The notes beneath the pieces were generated by a model. The model was not told the DNA's origin, did no database searches, and saw nothing but the letters and a program-made list of their open reading frames with translations. Shown in pieces: positions 8,518-16,611 of a stretch of 64,000 nucleotides of DNA; position 1 is the stretch's first letter; every line of letters starts with the position of its first letter. The translations under genes and the position numbers were made by a program. This DNA comes from Peptostreptococcus faecalis (GTDB lineage: Bacteria; Bacillota; Clostridia; Peptostreptococcales; Peptostreptococcaceae), in assembly GCF_900240845.1 (NCBI RefSeq), contig NZ_OERU01000001.1, forward strand, positions 1 to 64,000. The letters are read 5' to 3'.

Positions 8518-9306
8518 CTATCTTTTAAGATATTCTTCATATGCATATAATGCTGCTCCAATTGCTCCTGCCATCTGTGAGTCTGGTGAAATTTTTATTT
8601 CTGTTTCTAACTCTTCACTCAAAGCTCTCACTATTCCTGAATTCTTTGTTACTCCTCCAGTCATAGCTACTGGCAAAGTCAGTCCTCCTCTTTTAGCAAG
8701 TCCTGCAACTCTAGTCGCAACCGAAGCATGAATGCCCTTAATTATATTAGGTATTGGTATTTTTTTTGCCATACTAGAAATTACTTCTGATTCGGCAAAT
8801 ACTGTACAAGTAGAGCTAATTGGAGTTTTTTCTGTGGCTTGTTCATCTAAATCACCTAATTGATCTAGCTTAACATCCAAAACACCTGCCATTACTTCTA
8901 AAAATCTTCCTGTACCTGCTGCACATTTATCATTCATCAAGAAATTCATTAATTGTCCTTTTGCATTTAGCTTAAGAACTTTTATATCCTGACCACCTAT
9001 ATCTATTATTGTTCTAACTTCACCAAAAATGTAAGTTCCACCTTTAGCATGACAGCTTAGTTCACTCATTGTTTTAACGGCGCCCTCGTAACTGTTTCTA
9101 CCATATCCAGTAGAAACAGTTACATCTATATCAGACAATTCCATGTTTAAATTTCCAAGGACTTCTTCAATTACTTTATCAACGCCTTTTGTTCCGGCAC
9201 CTAAGTTTACAACGCCTTCACTAACAATTTCAGTGCCATTTTTAAAAACTACACATTTTGAAGATGTAGAACCAATGTCAATTCCCATTGTATATACATC
9301 GCTCAT
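8518..9306 (-). CDS. 2-hydroxyacyl-CoA dehydratase activator (ATP-dependent reductase)
   Basis: A 262-residue ASKHA-fold activator of the HgdC/HadI/FldI type. It begins with the phosphate-1 loop GIDIGSTSSKC and has the second ATP motif IIDIGGQDIKV. The two cysteines that hold the inter-subunit [4Fe-4S] cluster are Cys128 (NDKCAAGTG) and Cys167 (SSTCTVF), matching the positions in known activators. The homodimer uses ATP hydrolysis to fire one low-potential electron into the dehydratase. It lies between the CoA-transferase and the alpha subunit, the usual order. Confidence 0.95.
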   Translation of the reverse strand: MSDVYTMGIDIGSTSSKCVVFKNGTEIVSEGVVNLGAGTKGVDKVIEEVLGNLNMELSDIDVTVSTGYGRNSYEGAVKTMSELSCHAKGGTYIFGEVRTIIDIGGQDIKVLKLNAKGQLMNFLMNDKCAAGTGRFLEVMAGVLDVKLDQLGDLDEQATEKTPISSTCTVFAESEVISSMAKKIPIPNIIKGIHASVATRVAGLAKRGGLTLPVAMTGGVTKNSGIVRALSEELETEIKISPDSQMAGAIGAALYAYEEYLKR

Positions 9307-9362
9307 TTTTTGTCCCTCTTAACTAAATGTATTTGTATTGAATCAATACTTAATCTTTGATA

Positions 9363-10601
9363 TTATTTATCTTCCCAAACGTAAAGAGTGTTGCTTTCTC
9401 TCATTGCTTTTATTTCATCATCTGAATATCCAACTTCTTTAAGGATTTCTTCTCCATGTTCACCGATATATGGTCCTCTGTTATATGGAGTAGGTCCCAT
9501 TTCTTGGAACTTAAGTGGTTGCTTAACTAAAGTTCTTTCTCCATTAGGATATTTCATCTTGTAGAAGCAGTCATTTGCCCATGCTTGTTCGTCTTCTAAT
9601 AACTCTTCCCAGTTTTGAGCTAGTGAGAAAGGAATATCCGCATCTGTAAGTATCTTCTTCCATTCTTCATAGTCTCTTTCTCCAAATCTAGCCATTACCT
9701 TATCATAAACTGTTACACCTAAAGAATTTTCGTGTAAGTTTTGAACAGGGAAATATTTTTCATCTTCAGAAATATCATTTAAATCCAAAGCTGCAGTGAA
9801 TTTTTTGAAGTAAGTGTTGTAGTCAGGCATACAAGTCTGAACATATCTTCCGTCTTTTGTAAGCCAACAAGCGTTTAGTGGGTTATTTGCTTCCCTAACG
9901 TTTATTGGATATGGTACACCATGATCTGGATATTGAGCAGCTTGAACCATCATACCCATATTAAATATTGCACTTTCAAATAAACTTGTTTCTACCTTTT
10001 CACCTTCTCCTGTAAGCTTAGCATGATATAATGCAGCTAAGATACCAGCGGCAAGGTTAAGACCAACGTTGTGATCTCCTATACCAGGTACAACGTTCAT
10101 AGGAACATCTTGTTTTTGTCTTAATGTTTCTAGATAACCACCTCTTGCGAAAAACGCTGTGAAGTCAAATCCTGGAAGATCTTTATCAGGACCGAATTCA
10201 CCATATCCTGTACACATACCGTATACTAGTTTTGGATACTTAACTTTTAGAGTTTCATAATCTAATCCAGCTCTTTGTAAAGCTTGAACTCTCCAGTTTG
10301 TAATTAAAATGTCAGCTTCATCAAGTAGTTTAAAGAAAGCTTCTTTTCCTTTTTCATCTTTCATATTTATAGAAATACATCTTTTGTTTGCATTTTCAAG
10401 TTCCCAAGTTGTATTTTCATGCATATCTAAAGGTCTACCTTCTGTTGGGGCAGTGTATCTAAGTGGATCACCCTTAGCACTTTCAATTTTAATTACGTCG
10501 GCTCCAAGGTCAGCTAGGAATCTTCCTGTAGTAGCTGCAGCTATAAAGTTTGCAAGTTCAATTACTTTTACTCCCTCTAATGGTCTTTTTCTAGTACTCA
10601 T
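9363..10601 (-). CDS. Class III CoA-transferase of the dehydratase cluster (HadA/FldA type)
   Basis: A 412-residue family III (CaiB/BaiF) CoA-transferase. It opens with the typical RPLEGVKVIELANFIA block, and FLADLGADVIKIE follows at about residues 28-40. The expected catalytic aspartate is Asp146 in PGFDFTAF. It moves CoA from the end-product acyl-CoA (isocaproyl- or arylpropionyl-CoA) to the 2-hydroxy acid, so the pathway recycles CoA without ATP once primed. It starts 64 bases after the ligase gene, with a GGGAGG ribosome site before the ATG at 10601. Confidence 0.93.
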   Translation of the reverse strand: MSTRKRPLEGVKVIELANFIAAATTGRFLADLGADVIKIESAKGDPLRYTAPTEGRPLDMHENTTWELENANKRCISINMKDEKGKEAFFKLLDEADILITNWRVQALQRAGLDYETLKVKYPKLVYGMCTGYGEFGPDKDLPGFDFTAFFARGGYLETLRQKQDVPMNVVPGIGDHNVGLNLAAGILAALYHAKLTGEGEKVETSLFESAIFNMGMMVQAAQYPDHGVPYPINVREANNPLNACWLTKDGRYVQTCMPDYNTYFKKFTAALDLNDISEDEKYFPVQNLHENSLGVTVYDKVMARFGERDYEEWKKILTDADIPFSLAQNWEELLEDEQAWANDCFYKMKYPNGERTLVKQPLKFQEMGPTPYNRGPYIGEHGEEILKEVGYSDDEIKAMRESNTLYVWEDK

Positions 10602-10665
10602 TTAATTACCTCCCACAATATGATGTTTAAATTTTTTCAAATATACTTACTATTAATGTTATTTA

Positions 10666-12225
10666 TTATAATATTTCATTAACACTCTCTTTAATCTTTT
10701 TCTCGTCTATCTTTCCTGTTGCATTTTTAGGAAAATGTTCCATGAATACGAAATATTTAGGCATTTTATATCTACTTAAGTTTTTATCCAAATATTCTTT
10801 TATTTGATTCACAAGCTCTAAATCTTCTTTTCCTTCTATACACGCAACTATTTCTTCTTGTAGAACTTCTGACTTCTTACCAAAAACTAGCACTTGAAGT
10901 CCTTTTTTTACTTCTTTAATATATTTTTCTATTTCTCCAGGAGAAATGTTTTCTCCACCTCTAATAATCAGATTTTTTCGTCTCCCAGCTATATATAAGT
11001 AGTCGCTCGCATCTTTATATGCTAAATCTCCAGTTTTTAACCAACCATCTGGCTGTACTGCATCGCATATTACAGGATCTTTTGACATATAACCACTTGT
11101 CACATTATATCCTTTTACATAAATCTCTCCTACTTCGCCTAGTTGACATTCTTCTTTTGTATCTAAATCCATTATTTTCACTTCAACATTACTGATTATT
11201 TTCCCAGCTGAAATAGCTTTTTTTTCTATTGGATCATTATAATCTGAAATTGACACACATGGAGAACTTTCAGTTAAACCATACGAAGTTTGCAATTTCA
11301 TTCCATCTAATTTTTCACAAATATGTATATAATCATCTTTAAATACTGGTGATCCAGCTATTATTCCACTTTTTAGACTGCTTAGATCATAGTCCTTAAA
11401 ATGTTCATTCCTTACAAGAGCTAAAAACATACTTGGAACACCATTTAAAATACTACATTTATGTTTTTCTATAGATTCATATACACTTAGTGATTTGTAT
11501 TTATCTACCAGTGTCACACTGTTACCTGCAATAACACTTCCCAGTAAGCTCACACTTATTCCAAAACAATGAAATAGTGGAACTACTAAGCACATAACAT
11601 CTGAAATATTCCACCTCATTTGCAAAACCATTTCTCTAGCATTATTAACAAGTGAATAATGGCTAAGTTTTACACCCTTACAGAGATTTGTTGTTCCTGA
11701 TGTAAATAACACACAAGCTGTATCCTTAGGATCAATCTTATCTGGCAACGTATGATTTTCGGATACATCTCTGCTCAAAATATTTATCCATTCTATATAA
11801 GAATGTTCCATATTATAAAATTTAACATGCTTTGTTTTCCTATCTTTTCTCAATGCACTTATTGTATCTCTATAATAATCATTATCATTAGAAGTAGTAT
11901 AAAACAAGTACTTTAACTCACTAATTTCTATGCAGTCAATCAACTCTTTTTCTTTATAATGGGAATTAATTAAAACTGCTACGGCGCCTAGCTTTTGTAT
12001 CGCGAAAAAAGATATGACCCAACTAGCTGTATTAACACCTAAAACTCCGACTTTATCTCCTTTTTTTATACCTTGCTCAGTTAACAAGTATGCTACCTTT
12101 GTAGCTATGCTATCAATGGTTTCCCATGTGAAAATTTCTTTTCCACTTCTTATAAAAATATCATCCGGCGTCTCAGAGGCTCTTTTTTCTAAACATTCGC
12201 TTATTGTCATGTTTATAAGCTCCAT
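10666..12225 (-). CDS. AMP-forming acyl-CoA ligase at the head of the dehydratase cluster
   Basis: A 519-residue adenylate-forming ligase. Motifs in order: ATP loop LFTSGTTNLCKG (about residue 177), TSYGLTESSP, hinge GWLKTGDLAY, and the C-terminal catalytic lysine in NATGKIDEKK. I place the start at the ATG ending at 12225, because GGGAGG lies 7 bases upstream; a TTG start 15 bases earlier would put that ribosome site inside the coding sequence. As the first gene of the cluster it could make the first acyl-CoA that primes the CoA-transferase cycle, as proposed for ligases beside FldABC. Substrate is not readable; an aryl or branched acid is an inference from context. Confidence 0.85.
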   Translation of the reverse strand: MELINMTISECLEKRASETPDDIFIRSGKEIFTWETIDSIATKVAYLLTEQGIKKGDKVGVLGVNTASWVISFFAIQKLGAVAVLINSHYKEKELIDCIEISELKYLFYTTSNDNDYYRDTISALRKDRKTKHVKFYNMEHSYIEWINILSRDVSENHTLPDKIDPKDTACVLFTSGTTNLCKGVKLSHYSLVNNAREMVLQMRWNISDVMCLVVPLFHCFGISVSLLGSVIAGNSVTLVDKYKSLSVYESIEKHKCSILNGVPSMFLALVRNEHFKDYDLSSLKSGIIAGSPVFKDDYIHICEKLDGMKLQTSYGLTESSPCVSISDYNDPIEKKAISAGKIISNVEVKIMDLDTKEECQLGEVGEIYVKGYNVTSGYMSKDPVICDAVQPDGWLKTGDLAYKDASDYLYIAGRRKNLIIRGGENISPGEIEKYIKEVKKGLQVLVFGKKSEVLQEEIVACIEGKEDLELVNQIKEYLDKNLSRYKMPKYFVFMEHFPKNATGKIDEKKIKESVNEIL

Positions 12226-12271
12226 AGTATTACCTCCCAAAGTTTTAAAAATAACTAAAGTTTCTTGTCTA

Positions 12272-12283
12272 CTTGTATACCAG
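12272..12283. promoter_or_regulatory. Candidate GntR operator before the ligase gene
   Basis: CTTGTATACCAG here matches CTAGTATACCAC at 13140-13151 in the promoter of the GntR gene; both contain GTATACCA with the preceding CT-G. Its position about 47 bases upstream of the ligase start suits an operator. A related TGGTATA lies at 2954-2960 before the hydroxyacid dehydrogenase gene. AT-rich sequence makes chance matches possible. Confidence 0.4.
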
Positions 12284-12448
12284 ATATTAACCTAACAATA
12301 CAAATCGATTACCTTGTTTCTCTGTTTTTACTTAACATCTTTCATTGAAAAACGTTATTATTGTTTAAAAATAAATTAACAATCTATGTTAGTAAAATCC
12401 AATGCTACTTGCTTTTAATACTTTAAATGATCTTTTAACTAACAACTA

Positions 12449-13111
12449 TTAAGAAAAATACTTTTTGTATTTATCATCTAACTTTATTACTTTGGAGCCT
12501 GTATCAATGTGGTCAGACATATGTACAAGAGCACCTTTTAAATCGTCTGCTTTAATGCAATCCAAAATTCTTTTATGTTCATCAATCAAATGTGAAACTC
12601 TATGACCAGTTCTTACATACATATTTCTCCATCTACTTATGTGTAGTAAATGTTCTTTAAGTAGAGACAATATATTATTATCTTCTACACTTAATATAAT
12701 ATACTCATGAAATTGTTCATCAAGTTTCTTAAATTCGTCAGTATAATCTTTTACATAATAGAATTTTTCTTGTTGTTTAACGTTTTCTTCCATTTTTTCA
12801 ATTACGTCTGACTTGTCGCTTTTCTTCATAAACCTATAAAGCATTTCTTTCTCTATAGATATTCTGATGAGTAGGGCATTCCTTATATATTCTAAATCTA
12901 TTTTATTTACATAAGTGCCTCTTTGTGGATATATAGTTAGAAAACTATTTTGAGCTAACCTTGCGAATACATTCCTTATTACCGATCTCGATACATTGTA
13001 TTCTTCACTAATCTTGTTCTCACTGATTTTGCTCCCTGGCTCTAACTCAAGGTTAATTATTCTATCTAAAACATCTACGTATATTACATTTGAAGAAAGT
13101 GGCTTATCCAT
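12449..13111 (-). CDS. GntR-family regulator with FCD ligand domain
   Basis: A 220-residue regulator with an N-terminal winged helix (about residues 8-70, helix-turn-helix core ISEEYNVSRSVIRNVFARL) and an all-helical FCD-type domain behind it, which in this family binds small carboxylic acids through a metal site. It is transcribed on its own, upstream of the ligase/dehydratase cluster on the same strand. Shared palindromic sequences at its own promoter and before the ligase gene suggest it autoregulates and controls the cluster. The effector may be a keto or hydroxy acid of the pathway, but that is conjecture. Confidence 0.85.
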   Translation of the reverse strand: MDKPLSSNVIYVDVLDRIINLELEPGSKISENKISEEYNVSRSVIRNVFARLAQNSFLTIYPQRGTYVNKIDLEYIRNALLIRISIEKEMLYRFMKKSDKSDVIEKMEENVKQQEKFYYVKDYTDEFKKLDEQFHEYIILSVEDNNILSLLKEHLLHISRWRNMYVRTGHRVSHLIDEHKRILDCIKADDLKGALVHMSDHIDTGSKVIKLDDKYKKYFS

Positions 13112-13135
13112 AATATCAACTCCAAACTCTTTTCA

Positions 13136-13169
13136 TATACTAGTATACCACAATTTTTTTTTTCTTCAA
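13136..13169 (-). promoter_or_regulatory. Promoter and overlapping operator of the GntR gene
   Basis: On the minus strand TTGAAG (13164-13169) and TATACT (13142-13147) are separated by 16 bases, a good sigma-A promoter. The perfect 12-bp palindrome TATACTAGTATA (13136-13147) covers the -10 box and extends into GTATACCA, the element shared with the site before the ligase gene. This is what an autorepressed promoter would look like. Confidence 0.55.
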
Positions 13170-13200
13170 GCAGTTAGTTAAAAAAAAAATAACTAACTGC
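13170..13200. terminator. 11-bp hairpin downstream of the deo genes
   Basis: GCAGTTAGTTA (13170-13180) and TAACTAACTGC (13190-13200) pair perfectly around a 9-base A/T loop. It is about 210 bases beyond the pdp stop and just upstream of the GntR promoter. Bases 13201-13412 hold only AT-rich sequence with no gene that I can see. Confidence 0.4.
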
Positions 13201-13412
13201 TTTTATTATGTTACTGTGTTCTTTAATTTTTCTATCCAATATCTATGTTAATGTGTATTTTCACTTATTTTTTTAATTTTTTCTTTTTTTTATCTTCTTT
13301 ACATAACGTTTTCATTGATAATTCTTTAATTTTATTTGCTTTCTTCTTAACAATGAAGTTAAGAAATTAACTATTTTTACTTACTTTAAATTATCCTTAT
13401 TCTAAATTTTTG

Positions 13413-14714
13413 TTATTTTATGATATTTTCAACAATATTTTCTTGTCCAATTTCTACTTCAGTGAATCTATAGGCGCTATATAGCTGTTTTACCCAGTCT
13501 TCGCTCAACAAGCCATCATGATATACTGTGCAAAGAATATCATCTTTTTTTACTTTATCTCCAACCTTTTTAACTAATTTAAACCCTACTCTATGGTTTA
13601 CACTATCGTCAATTTTTTCTCTGCCCGCACCTAATTCCATTGCTAGTTTACCAATTCTTTCTGAATTTATATTTTCTATATAACCACTTTTTAATGAATT
13701 TATATTTGTTATGTGTTTTGACTTTGGAAACTTATCTGTATCTTCTATCTGATCTACATCCCCACCTTGACACTTTACTATCTCAATAAATTTATAATAA
13801 GCGGATTTACTATTAATAGCATCGCTGACTGTGTTTCTTGCCTCATCAATATCTTTTGACATGCCAACTTGTACCAATATTTCTTCCGCTGAGCGTACAC
13901 ATAGTTCAGTAAAATCCCTTGGGCCATTCCCCTTTAAAGTTTCTATTGCTTCTATTACTTCCAAAGTATTACCTACAGCTTGGCCTATTGGTTGATTCAT
14001 ATTTGTAATCATTGCAACTGTATTGCGACCTAACATTTTTCCAATAGATATCATCACTTCAGCTAGTTTTTTTGCGTCGTCTATATTTTTCATAAAAGCA
14101 CCTTGCCCATATTTTACATCGAGTAAAATAGAGTTTGTCTCAATGGCAAGTTTTTTTGACATTATAGAAGATGCTATCAGTGGGATTGAATTCACAGTGC
14201 TAGTTACATCTCTAAGAGCATACAACTTTTTATCTGCAGGAGCTAAATCTCCTGTTTGTGCTATTACAGATACTCCTATTTTTTTTACTTGTTCTAAAAA
14301 TTCCTCTTCTGATAAATAACAGTTATATCCTTTTATCGACTCCAATTTATCAATTGTTCCTCCAGTATATCCGAGACCTCTTCCAGACATCTTAGCAACT
14401 TTTAATCCGCACGCTGCTAAAAGAGGAGCCAGGACTAAAGTCGTTTTATCTCCCACCCCTCCTGTAGAGTGCTTGTCAACTTTAATTCCTTCAATCATAT
14501 CTAACTTAATTATGTCTCCACTATATAACATAGACTCTGTCAAATTCGCAGTTTCTTCCTCATTCATGCCATTTAACACAATTGCCATTAGTAAAGCACT
14601 ACTTTGATAATCTTCAATGCTCTCATCTATTATCCCTTTTATCCAAAATTTAATTTCTTCTTTAGATAAAATCTCTTTATTTTTCTTTTTTTCTATTATA
14701 TCTACTATTCTCAT
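13413..14714 (-). CDS. pdp: Pyrimidine-nucleoside (thymidine) phosphorylase
   Basis: A 433-residue nucleoside phosphorylase II family enzyme. The family signature MSGRGLGYTGGTIDKLESI is present (near residue 108), preceded by the phosphate-binding KHSTGGVGDKTTL. It cleaves thymidine, deoxyuridine or uridine with phosphate to the base and (deoxy)ribose-1-phosphate. It follows deoC by 25 bases on the same strand, so the pair forms a deoxynucleoside catabolic operon; no phosphopentomutase gene is in the window. Length and motifs are normal. Confidence 0.95.
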   Translation of the reverse strand: MRIVDIIEKKKNKEILSKEEIKFWIKGIIDESIEDYQSSALLMAIVLNGMNEEETANLTESMLYSGDIIKLDMIEGIKVDKHSTGGVGDKTTLVLAPLLAACGLKVAKMSGRGLGYTGGTIDKLESIKGYNCYLSEEEFLEQVKKIGVSVIAQTGDLAPADKKLYALRDVTSTVNSIPLIASSIMSKKLAIETNSILLDVKYGQGAFMKNIDDAKKLAEVMISIGKMLGRNTVAMITNMNQPIGQAVGNTLEVIEAIETLKGNGPRDFTELCVRSAEEILVQVGMSKDIDEARNTVSDAINSKSAYYKFIEIVKCQGGDVDQIEDTDKFPKSKHITNINSLKSGYIENINSERIGKLAMELGAGREKIDDSVNHRVGFKLVKKVGDKVKKDDILCTVYHDGLLSEDWVKQLYSAYRFTEVEIGQENIVENIIK

Positions 14715-14739
14715 TTTGTTCTCTCCATTAAATTATTTT

Positions 14740-15402
14740 TTAAATATCTTCACCTTCATTTTCAAGAAGTTTTATACCTTTGCTTGTCCCAAGCCTTGAG
14801 CATCCAAGTTCTATAAAATCTTTTAAGTCTTCAATACTACTTATTCCACCTGCCGCTTTAATTTTCACATTCTTGCCAATATATTTTTTAAACAACTTAA
14901 TATCATCTCTAGTAGCCCCATTTTTTGCAAATCCTGTAGATGTCTTTATATAGTCAGCTCCAGAAATTGTCACTACTTCGCATAATTTAATTTTCTCTTC
15001 TTCCTCTAAGTACGCTGTTTCTACTATAACCTTTAATATCTTTTCTCCAATCATTTTTTTAATGTTTTTAATCTCATTTTCAACTTTTGAAAAATATTTA
15101 TTTTTCACGTCTGTTATGTTTATTACCATATCGATTTCATCTGCACCATTTTCCAATGCACACTCTGTTTCTTTTAGTTTTGACTCAGTGGAGTTATAAC
15201 CAAGAGGAAATCCAACTACAGTACATATTTTCAAGCTATCTTTATAATTATCCTTTATTCTCTTTACATATGACTGTGGTACACAAACGCTCGCAGTATT
15301 AAATTTTACTGCTTCGTCACATAAATTATGTATCTCATCCCAACTTGCATCTGCTGATAGCAAAGTATGATCTATTCTTTTTAATATATCTGTTTTTTTC
15401 AT
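14740..15402 (-). CDS. deoC: Deoxyribose-phosphate aldolase
   Basis: A 220-residue class I aldolase. The Schiff-base lysine lies in GADYIKTSTGFAKNGAT (about Lys155), and the proton-relay lysine in KIKAAGGISS (Lys184). It splits deoxyribose-5-phosphate into glyceraldehyde-3-phosphate and acetaldehyde. It is the first gene of the deoC-pdp operon and is divergent from the prolyl-tRNA editing gene; the 149-base gap must hold both promoters. AAGGAGAAAC precedes the ATG. Confidence 0.95.
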   Translation of the reverse strand: MKKTDILKRIDHTLLSADASWDEIHNLCDEAVKFNTASVCVPQSYVKRIKDNYKDSLKICTVVGFPLGYNSTESKLKETECALENGADEIDMVINITDVKNKYFSKVENEIKNIKKMIGEKILKVIVETAYLEEEEKIKLCEVVTISGADYIKTSTGFAKNGATRDDIKLFKKYIGKNVKIKAAGGISSIEDLKDFIELGCSRLGTSKGIKLLENEGEDI

Positions 15403-15551
15403 AATGTTTCTCCTTCTAAATTATACTTATAACTATATTATATATTTTTCTGCATTATATATCCATTAAAAGAGATATTACTTTCTGAAAATTCTTTTAT
15501 TTTTCTTTTTTTGTGATAGAATATACATAATTACTTTTAGGAGGTTGTATT

Positions 15552-16088
15552 ATGTATATTAGTGAAATTGAACAATCTAGGCCAACTGATGCTCCAGAAA
15601 ACGTAAATCATGTATTTGATTTACTTGAAAAATTTGGTATATCTTATGATGTAGTAACAAATGATCCTGTAGAAGCTATGACAGAATGTGTTGAAATTGG
15701 TGAAAAACTTGGATCAGAAATAAGAAAAAGCGTTTTTTTAACAAATAGAAAAAAGACTGAATTCTATCTATTGGTCATGCCTGCAGAAAAAAAATTCGAT
15801 ACAAAAGTCTTTTGTGATGCACTAGGTGTATCGCGTGTAAGCTTTGCTTCTGGAGATTTAATGAAGGAAAAAATCGGTGTAGAGCCAGGTACTGCATCTG
15901 TTATGAGTCTTACATTAGATAAAGAAAAACAAGTACAGCTAGTACTTGATAAAGAAATTTTGGATGATGAATATTTTTCATGTAACCCTACAGACAATCG
16001 ATACCACTTAAAAATCAATACAAAGGATTTATTAGAAAAATTCATCCCTGGAATTGGATATAGAGCGTCTGTTATCAGTCTTGGTTAA
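15552..16088 (+). CDS. YbaK/ProX-domain aminoacyl-tRNA deacylase (Ala-tRNA(Pro) editing type)
   Basis: A 178-residue stand-alone YbaK/EbsC-fold protein. Conserved features include the early NDPVEAMTECVEIG, the catalytic-lysine region SVFLTNRKKTEFYLLVMPAEKKFD (residues around 60-80, split here for description only) and the C-terminal GVEPGTASVMSL loop. ProX/ProXp-ala enzymes hydrolyse Ala-tRNA(Pro) made by mistake by prolyl-tRNA synthetase. The C. sticklandii homologue (PrdX) sits with proline reductase; here the gene is solitary. AGGAGG lies 8 bases before the ATG. Editing specificity is assigned by family. Confidence 0.8.
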   Translation: MYISEIEQSRPTDAPENVNHVFDLLEKFGISYDVVTNDPVEAMTECVEIGEKLGSEIRKSVFLTNRKKTEFYLLVMPAEKKFDTKVFCDALGVSRVSFASGDLMKEKIGVEPGTASVMSLTLDKEKQVQLVLDKEILDDEYFSCNPTDNRYHLKINTKDLLEKFIPGIGYRASVISLG

Positions 16089-16260
16089 TCGATAAAAATT
16101 TTGATTTTATTTTAATTTTTTATCATCGTTTTACGTTTTATTCTCGACTTTTTATATTATATTAAATATTTTTCTTTTTTTTAAAGTAAATTATATTTTT
16201 ATACCTATAAAAAATGTCGCGATACCTTTTCCATATTATATAATAAAATTTAATTTAAAT

Positions 16261-16318
16261 AAAAAATAATACCTTATTATAGTTTTTTTCTATGAAATAT
16301 ACTAAGGTATTATTTTTT
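16261..16318. terminator. Perfect 16-bp bidirectional hairpin
   Basis: AAAAAATAATACCTTA (16261-16276) pairs exactly with TAAGGTATTATTTTTT (16303-16318) and has A- and T-runs on either side. It lies 170 bases after the tRNA deacylase gene. A second weaker A/T-only hairpin begins right after that stop at 16089. The remaining sequence 16089-16440 is AT-rich with no gene. Confidence 0.65.
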
Positions 16319-16444
16319 TTATAAAGTTTTAATATAAAAGTGTTAAGTTTATTATTTTTGGGTAACAAAAAAAAACAGTGAAATTTCTATTTGTTAGCAT
16401 ATTATTATTATCATTAAATTTAAAGAACTATTTTTTATATGATA

Positions 16445-16474
16445 GGTTGTATAATTAAGTACAATACCTATAAT
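16445..16474 (+). promoter_or_regulatory. Likely tcyP promoter with imperfect dyad
   Basis: TTGTAT (16447-16452), a 16-base spacer and TATAAT (16469-16474) form a sigma-A promoter about 140 bases before the carrier gene. GGTTGTA and TACAATACC within it form an imperfect inverted repeat, so a repressor may bind over the promoter. The leader also contains CGCCAA (near 16520) and TTGGCG (near 16582), able to pair over about 60 bases. I see no T-box or SAM-riboswitch core. Confidence 0.5.
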
Positions 16475-16611
16475 ATTAAATTATAATACAATGCTACAAG
16501 TAGTCTGCTCATCATCACAACGCCAAATATATTATTTTTTAACTTTGATTATCTCACAATCATTTTTATTTTATTGTATATTGGCGAATATAAATTAAAG
16601 GAGTTGATATA

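Noticed and set aside
1-12240. Assignment to Clostridioides difficile
   Set aside because: The gene families are shared, but the order (ligase first, hydroxyacid dehydrogenase last with brnQ and an aminotransferase) and the dehydrogenase type differ from the known had cluster of that species.
16475-16611. Cysteine T-box leader before tcyP
   Set aside because: The conserved T-box sequence (AGGGTGGNACCGCG-like) is absent; only a long-range CGCCAA/TTGGCG pairing is seen.
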